Assembly: GCA_029582165.1 (NCBI GenBank)
Contig: CM055886.1
Location: forward strand, 26,660,669-26,724,668
DNA from: Portulaca oleracea
Taxonomy: Eukaryota; Streptophyta; Magnoliopsida; Caryophyllales; Portulacaceae
DNA: 64,000 bases
Reading direction: 5' to 3'
How positions within the stretch are numbered: the first letter of the stretch is position 1; every line of letters begins with the position of its first letter. Positions 57,363 to 64,000 of the stretch are shown here, in pieces. Both the position numbers and the translations under genes were made by a program. Under the pieces are notes generated by a model. It was not told the origin of the DNA and did no database searches. It saw only the letters and a program-made list of their open reading frames with translations.

Positions 57363-57869
57363 TAGGGATGGCAACGAGGTAGATCGGGGATGGAGGAGTA
57401 TACCCCCGTCCCCGCTCCCAAAACTCATCCCCATCCCCACTTCGGGGAATGATTCTTGCCCCATCCCCATTCTTGCGGATTCTCCATCTCCAACGGGGAT
57501 TTTTTAAAACTATCCTAAATTTAACTAAATTTTAATCAGACCTGGTTTTTAACATGTTCCAAATACAACGTATTTAACTTACTCAAGTAATAATACATCA
57601 AAGTCAAACAATAATACATCAACAAGTGAGAATAAATTGGAAAATTACTACTTTGTCATTCCCATTAATATATATTAAATTTGAATAAAGATTATTTGGT
57701 AATTTTAACATTTTCGAGGATGGGGATTCGGGGATGGACTGGGAATTCACCCCGGCGGGGAAAATGAGGACGGGGATGGGGAAAATTTTGTCCCCATCCC
57801 CGAGCGGATTTTGGAAAATCGTCCCCGTCCCCGCCTCCATCCCCAATCTCCGCCCCATTGCCATCCCTA
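57363..57869. mobile_element. hAT-like MITE
   Basis: TAGGGATGGCAA at the left and TTGCCATCCCTA at the right, with a perfect 8-bp target duplication CATGTAAT (57355-57362 and 57870-57877), as expected for hAT. Subterminal regions are GGGGATGG/CCATCCCC-rich on both sides. The interior is AT-rich and non-coding. Confidence 0.92.
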
Positions 57870-57986
57870 CATGTAATTTATGGGACTACGATGATTCATA
57901 ATCTCGAGACCATGATCTAAGCATTGGAGATACACCTACCACCGCCACTCCATTGGTGGTCCAAGGGCTCACAACAATGTGTCGAA

Positions 57987-58254
57987 GGGGGTGTTTGGCT
58001 TATCCAATTTGTTTAACAGAGTTAGTTTTTTGACCAATAAAAAGCTATTTTAAATGTTTGATAAGTAGTTTTTTATATTAACTTTTTGGACCTAATAAAC
58101 TAGTTTTTAAAAAACTACTTGATGAATATTTTGTGGTAGCTTTTCACAAAAAATTGCTTTACCAAACACTTTTCCTATAATCAGTTACCCAAACCGCTAA
58201 AATCAAATAACTAATCCAAACTATCAGCTACCAGCAAGTTGTCAAACAGAGCTC
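57987..58254. mobile_element. Probable hAT-type MITE
   Basis: Starts GGGGTGTTTGGCTTATCC and ends TTGTCAAACAGAGCTC, with inner CTTTACCAAACAC. These ends recall the common GGGTGTTTGG plant MITEs. Target duplication not resolved. Confidence 0.5.
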
Positions 58255-58776
58255 AAGTGTCCAACCGAGCCACTGAATGACCATCTCCAAACTCACCAAT
58301 CACCACCCCATAACCAGACACCTTGTCCTTTTCTTTTCATTATACTTTTGGAGGGGGACCTAAGATTACGATTGCATGAAAGTTGGAAAGAAAAAGCAGG
58401 GTGAGTAATTATAAAGTTTGAATAGCCTAAGGTTTCACATCACATGGGGTGTTTGAGAACACTACAACCTGTGGGTTATAATGCCCAAGCCGAAAGATAT
58501 AATCAACCCCCCACCAAAAGTTGCCTACTATCACTAATTACTTTCCTCCCCCCATCATCATCCCACACCAAAAACGCCACATTGATTCACCCTTCTTTTT
58601 GGACCACACACATAATAAGCAAGCAATCTATCTTACATCTATCTAGCAGTACTTTTATAACAAATAACACCATTTCTTTAACTAACGCTGTTCTGTATTC
58701 GACCAATTACTGAAAAGAAATACATAAAAACAATTGCTCGATTGAGTCAAAATTGCACGAAAGGGCGCTCCCGGTT

Positions 58777-61700
58777 TCATGTAGAATCTTCGCCTTTCAG
58801 CTTTTTCGAAGCTTGCCCATCTCCATCCTTCTTCATCTTGGCTTCCCGACGTTCCCTCTTCACTCCCTTGGCTTTGTTTGGAAGTGACATCTCTCCAAGC
58901 TAAAACACCAACAGGTACAGTCAGAAATGATTGGCATTCAGCAATGATAATTGACAACACAGTTGGACAATCGTTTTAGTAAGTGGGGTTTAGGTAGGGG
59001 TTGCTTTCATGTCATCTATTATTTTTGGCCAAACGAATTTGGTCAAGTTTGATACTACTCGTGACAGCTAAAATCCAATAAGCTCGGGTTGCTTCACACA
59101 AGGTAGCTAGGCGATAAGACGGGCCATTACTGCAAAATAGACCAGGATCCTAGCCTATAGAAGGGGCTGTCTACGTGATGTAAACTTTTCTACCAAGATT
59201 GAAGATTCTAACACCGAATCAGAAAATGATGTAACCCACCTTCTGGTCTGGAATATATATCTTTCCTGTCTTGCCCAATAAAGGATCTCCCTTCACATTT
59301 TTTACCTGCAAAAATTGACCGCCCTCAAGATTATCACAATGAAGCATAAAAAGGGTAACGACTTTGATCGGCTACTTTCTTCTTTTACTTTGCAGAGTGG
59401 GGCTAAAAGTAAAACAAGTACACTGAATATCATTAAGCTAACCTTCTTCTTTGTTTTTTCTGGGGCTGTCTTCATTGCTTCTTTTCTCAAGCCCTCGTTT
59501 GGAAGACGGTGTCGTCTGACAACTAAATCCATAGAAGGGCCAACTTCAACCAACTCCATCTTGGGAACAACAGTTCCAGATTTCTTAAGCCTCAATGCAC
59601 AGTGACTGAGGAGCACCCTATTTTGAGAAATAGCTGTACATACATAAATGCGGTCGACCCCAACAAGATTCAAATTCTCCACCACCTGCAACAGTTGACA
59701 TCCCCTTTCATATCTCAAATCATTATACAGTACGGCAGAAATGAGAATCCCTTAATGAACCTCAGTTAAGCAAGCATCTGGGAAGCAAAGGAAAAATACT
59801 AAGCATGTAACATGTGAATTATAATACCTCTCCTCTCAACAGATCCAGTAGAACTTCTTTCAAATGTTTAAGTTCGTCAACACTCTCAAACCCTTCACCA
59901 ACAAAAGCAATCAAAGGCTTAGACCCCATCTTCGGCGCAATCTTCTTGTCATATGAAAATGATTGGAGGGATTTGAAATTCTCAACCCCAACCTCCACCA
60001 GATCATATATGTGGTGATCATAGAATCGACCAATCACAAGATTATCAGGCCGCTTTTTTGAGTGAGATCCAAACTGCAAAGCACCATAATGGATCATTTA
60101 AAACAGCAATACAAGTACAACGCCTGTGATACAATGGCTGCAACAGCAAATTGCAAAGATTTCATATGGACAAAAACAGAACAAATATTTCACTGGGCAA
60201 AGTATCCTGTAAATGTCTTGCTTGAAGAAAGCATATGAACACGTAAAGGTAGATGGCTCAAAACCTCAACGAATAGAAATTGAAGTTTGGTTTTTGAACT
60301 CCTAATTACTAAAATAATTACCTAGTCAAATAAAAAAACTGGCTTGAATGCTTCAAAGAAATGAGAAAATAAGAACTAGGGAAGCAAAACAGGCATTCTC
60401 ACATACTGTAGCCAAAACTCTAAAGGACAAAAGAACACTCTTTTCTACACAAACACAAGTACACTCCAGCCCAATATGCTGGTTACTGGTTACCAATCAT
60501 ATGGATGATACTTGACACTTAGTTTTGATTGGACAAGTCTACCTTTAAGACCACAAAACTAGACTGGGTTAATACGGATCAGGCATGTTGAACTAGAATA
60601 TTAAAATCCGATACATCAAGCCACTCTCTCATAAGGAAAAAGTCACATACTCTAGCCCATACTCTAAAGGACAAAAGAGTACTCTTTTTCTACACAAGCA
60701 CAAGTACACCCAAGCCCAATATGCTGGTACTGGTTACCAATCATATGGATGATATTTGATACTTTGTTTTGATTGGACAAGTCTACCTTTAAGGCCACAA
60801 AACTAGACTGGGTTAATACGGACCAGGCATGTTGAACTAGAATATTAAAATCCAATACGTCAAGCCTCTCTCTCATAAGGGAAAAGTCACGCATTCAATC
60901 CATTTTTGGCCCAAATTAGAACTTCATGGTGTCGGCAGCACACATCTATTATTCTGGTGGTCGACTTACATAGATGGATCTCTCACCCATTCTGGAGGCT
61001 TATTGTAGTATTTCATCTATTATGTTCCCTTTTTCTTTCCCCCCTTTAGACAATTTATTTCGCAATACAGCCATGCTTGAGTTCACCGAATTCCTCATGT
61101 TTAATTATGAAGTGACTTCAGAATGTGAAAAAATTTCATGACATTAATGCCTGCGGATGCCATCCTGTCTTATTTCCAAAGAGAATCAATACCACAGGAA
61201 GAACCTTCCTGATGACCATGCTTTTATTTAGTATTACTATATAATTATGACATTCTAATTTCCAACAAAAGCTCCAATTGAAAACACATATCTCAATCTC
61301 ATGACGGTAAAAATATGGATCCAAAAAGAATTAGATAAACAACTCTATGATTGCTAAAATCCAAATGCCAAGAGTTGTTTCCATGGCTTCTACATAAAAC
61401 CTCTGATCCAATGAGCTTCTCAATCATCCTTTCTAGTTTCTGCCACACGATCCTGCACGATACCTGGTATCGTTTGCTATATCCAATACGTTCTGCTCTT
61501 TAAATCAAAGCCTCCAACAATAAGAATATGGCTACAGTTCTCCAAAAGGATAAATCTTACATGAAGAATCAACAAACCATTCTCCCTCCCTTCTGAACAC
61601 TGGGTCACGCGCTCCACAGTTTGAACAGTAAATCATCTATTAGGGAAGTTATGTCATTGTGGCCAAATGTCTCAAACATAGTACAAAACTCATATGTAAA

Positions 61701-63175
61701 ATCTGCAACTCCAAGCTCTAACCCTAGCTTTTTGAATGTAGCAAACCCAATGGAGAGACCAAAGCAGAGAAAACTTAAAGAACATGAACCAACAGATTGA
61801 GGGACTTAAATAACAGGTGTTTTTATAACTTCTATATAAGACCTCTGACCTGACCCGCTTCTCAATCTCACCCTGATGGAATACCTACTTATCAATGATG
61901 ATCATATCCAACAAGGAGTGATGCTGTTAACTTAAAAAAATCCAACAAAAGAATTGAGTGGTTCTCCCAAGTCCCAAGTACATAAATCTAACATAAAGAA
62001 CAAACATAATAATTTTTCTTCTTCATTTCCGCACACGTAGGTCATCAGCAACTCCACTGTTTGAATAGCAAAACTTTCTATCAAAGAAATTATGTATTGT
62101 GGCCAAAATGTTTCAAACCTTGAAGATTGAAAACTCATATGTCAAATCTGCAACTCAAAGCCCCAACCTTAGTCCCTCACCTCAAACATAGTAAACCCAA
62201 TTAGATGACCAACGAAAAGACTTAAAATTAAGCCAAAGCTATAAAATCTCTTTGTGTTCATCTTCAGTGGAAAATTACACTTTGATCAAGAGTTATTATC
62301 ACAAACACTTCACCGAACAGCCAACCAGTATTCACTACACAGGCTCACAAGCAAACCAACAATATATTTGCATTCTGTCTCCATTGTCAGTCAATATGCA
62401 CAGTGTAAACCTCCGCCAAGATCTTTAATTGAACTGGTAGAATCCATTACGTCCTATTGGGCAATCACTCCATTGTCCCTGATAGACCAACTCTCCAGGA
62501 AAATTGCTATTTCCCAGATAGACCAATCTTCCTGGAAGAGTGAACACAAGAACGACTCCATATTTCCTCATTATTTGTGTAGTTGTGTGTTTTCCACTGA
62601 ACCTCTCTCCAAAAACCCAATAGCAATTCTGTAGCTTCCTGATTTTCCTAGTCTATTTTGCTTGCTAATAACATGCTAAAATCATGACTATTATTAAGGG
62701 CAACTAACACTAAATATTAAGGATAGTTAATAATAAAACCAGCAGTGAAGACAATGAGGCAACAATTCCATACATATAAACAACATCTAGTAATAGTACT
62801 CACCACAAAGAGGCTGCAATCGGTTTTCTGAGAGAAGAACTCCAAGGAAGTTTCACCTCCGGCTTCAAAGGGTCTAATATTCTCATTTTTCCTACTATAT
62901 TTAATCGCGTTTCCCTTCTTAAGATGATAAATTTCAGTCAACACTGTATTCAATACATTACTGGTCTTTGTACCATGAAGAATCAAAGTCTTCCTCTCGC
63001 CTTCTACCTGTATCAACACCACAACAAGTTTCAGAAACCAAGCTTGAGAATCAAAAGCAAAAGCAAAATTATCAGAGAAATCAAGAGGGTTAGGTTTCTT
63101 CAGTACGAGTTTTGGTGTACGTTTCTCGAGCTCTCTGCGAGCTCTTCCAGTCTTCGGCGTCTTCACTTTCAACAT
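58777..63175 (-). CDS. RPF2: Ribosome production factor 2 homologue (Brix domain)
   Basis: Six exons on the minus strand: 63175-63107, 63007-62804, 60073-59828, 59685-59443, 59305-59240, 58899-58777. They encode 316 residues, close to the about 314 of Arabidopsis RPF2. In yeast Rpf2 works with Rrs1 to load 5S rRNP onto pre-60S particles in the nucleolus. The start is MLKVKTPKTGRARRELEKRT. The Brix region follows: KTLILHGTKTSNVLN, EIYHLKKGNAIKYSRKNENI, PFEAGGETSLEFFSQKTDC, FGSHSKKRPDNLVIGRFYDH, ELKHLKEVLLDLLRGE, LSHCALRLKKSGT, MELVEVGPSMDLVVRRHRLP. The C-terminus is basic (KGVKRERREAKMKKDGDG). The exon 1 donor is a weak GTACTG, chosen because it gives the conserved PKLVEG..KTLIL junction. Intron 2 (60074-62803) is 2.7 kb and contains two duplications. 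Confidence 0.94.
60400..60888. repeat. Tandem duplication, 244-bp unit, in RPF2 intron 2
   Basis: ACTCTAAAGGACAAAAGA at 60417 recurs at 60661. The copies stay aligned through CAATATGCTGGT, ACCAATCATATGGATGATA and GACTGGGTTAATACGGA, with a few percent differences. Confidence 0.92.
61385..62245. repeat. Diverged tandem duplication, about 443-bp unit, in RPF2 intron 2
   Basis: CTTCTACATAAAACCTCTGA (about 61389) matches CTTCTATATAAGACCTCTGA (about 61830). Later CACAGTTTGAACAG/CACTGTTTGAATAG and TATGTAAAATCTGCAACTC/TATGTCAAATCTGCAACTC align at the same spacing. More diverged than the 244-bp pair. Confidence 0.75.
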
Positions 63176-63454
63176 CTCTACAGCAGAAGAGTTGTATTGA
63201 GAGGCTAAGAACCAGATTGAATATCTTGCTGAAAGAAACCCTAATTCGCGATATTAGGGAAAGGAAAGGAGGGAAGGCAAAAACAAATGCCTTGAAGTGG
63301 CCGTTTTTAGGTTTAAGCAGGGTTTTGCGGCTGCTTTCCTTCTCCCGTTCTTTCCCCCCTACTTCCCTGTAGACCCCCGTCGAGCAAAGGTTTTTTACTT
63401 TCATTAAATTTTACTTGAGAAAAAAAGTATAATGACAAAATTTTGTTCCACCCA

Positions 63455-63704
63455 AAATATCTGAATTGTCCGACACAGAAAAGGCCGGATTTTGACATAG
63501 ATTTTTTGTTCAAATTTTAATATTGACCGAATATTCAAACATAAAATTTCTCTTTTTTCTATTGTCCTAACCTGATTTTAGTTTCGTACGAATTGTCCGA
63601 CCTGAAATAAAACTGAGGTTTAAACATAAATTTCTCGTCCAAATTTTGACATTAACCGAATTTTTTTGACCCGCATTTACCTGAATCCGAATTTTTGCCA
63701 GTGC
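63455..63704. mobile_element. Decayed relative of the 55697-55978 hAT-like MITE
   Basis: Shares GAATTGTCCGAC, TCGTCCAAATTTTGACATTA, ACCGAAT and GAATCCGAATTTTTGCCAGT with the 55.7-kb element. The left terminus is eroded. Confidence 0.55.
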
Positions 63705-63951
63705 TATCAAAAAGAGAGGAAAAACTCTCATGTGTGGAATTTTTAAAGGACTTCTGGAATTATATAATATGATCTTTGAGGTAATTTGGATATAATGAAC
63801 TGACCTTTGAAATTTGGACTTGATGAATTATACTTAACATCATTTGAGATTGAATAAATTCTCATATCTAATAACTCCTAGTCCTTTCATCTCCGCTACC
63901 TCCTTGAGAAGGAGATGTTTATTGATTTCAATTATCTGAATGGACACCGAC

Positions 63952-64000
63952 TGTAACATCTCCAGGTTACTAACCACAAGATTAAGCTAATGATTCACTT
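63952..64000 (+). mobile_element. Start of a second copy of the 8413-12260 LTR family
   Basis: TGTAACATCTCCAGGTTACT followed by AACCACAAGATTAAGC matches the first about 50 bases of the solo LTR at 8413 with a few changes. It continues beyond the window. Confidence 0.85.

Noticed and set aside
62254..62634. 126-residue ORF on the plus strand
   Set aside because: Lies inside RPF2 intron 2 on the opposite strand and within or beside a repeat; no recognisable motif.

Overview
This is a plant nuclear genome window, most likely from a eudicot. It is AT-rich, the genes have short exons with GT-AG introns, and MITEs and long terminal repeat (LTR) retrotransposons make up a large share of it. The species cannot be named from the sequence alone. 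No organelle, bacterial or CRISPR feature was seen. All exon boundaries were worked out by hand from splice signals, reading frame and family similarity, with no transcript data.

Four ordinary host genes are present. (1) At the left edge, on the minus strand, is the 5' part of an RGG-box RNA-binding protein (AtRGGA / hyaluronan-mRNA-binding family). (2) At 42.9-44.2 kb, on the plus strand, is a complete 148-residue cytosolic nucleoside diphosphate kinase (NDPK1 type) with four exons. (3) At 47.0-51.0 kb, on the minus strand, is a complete nine-exon ELMO/CED-12 domain protein of 262 residues. (4) At 58.8-63.2 kb, on the minus strand, is a complete six-exon RPF2-like Brix-domain ribosome-assembly factor of 316 residues. 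There are also two host-gene relics. One is an intron-containing decayed copy of an S6-kinase-type AGC kinase (29.5-30.1 kb). The other is the 5' end of a SYP2/VAM3-type syntaxin gene, cut off after the first exon and frameshifted (37.8 kb).

The 4.6-22.4 kb block is a retrotransposon nest. The outermost layer is an LTR element with a perfect 5-bp target duplication (AGGAT). It shows a gag region, two tandem-repeat arrays and no recognisable pol, so it looks like a gag-only, non-autonomous element. A SIRE-like Copia element (5503-18393) is inserted in it in the same orientation, with initiator-Met primer site, gag, remnants of RT/RNase H and an env-like ORF. That Copia element is in turn interrupted by a 3.85-kb solo LTR with perfect CTCCC duplications. 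A second LTR-like block replaces its protease/integrase region. Another copy of the solo-LTR family begins at the last bases of the window.

From 22.4 to 28.5 kb there is low-complexity sequence, a fragment of LINE reverse transcriptase and a second, gag-only Copia relic on the plus strand, followed by microsatellites and a MITE. From 32.3 to 34.7 kb there is another solo LTR (2.4 kb, AGTAA duplications). From 35.4 to 42.5 kb there are a long foldback element, the syntaxin fragment, a 219-bp tandem array and several MITEs. From 51.4 to 58.3 kb there is a dense MITE field, including a triple nest at 55.4-56.3 kb.

No new multi-gene system was found. The host genes are unrelated housekeeping genes with no sign of co-regulation. 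The most unusual signals are the gag-only retrotransposon with its arrays, three very short poly(A) insertions flanked by 14-17-bp direct repeats, the truncated syntaxin copy, the 219-bp array built from foldback monomers, and the triple MITE nest.
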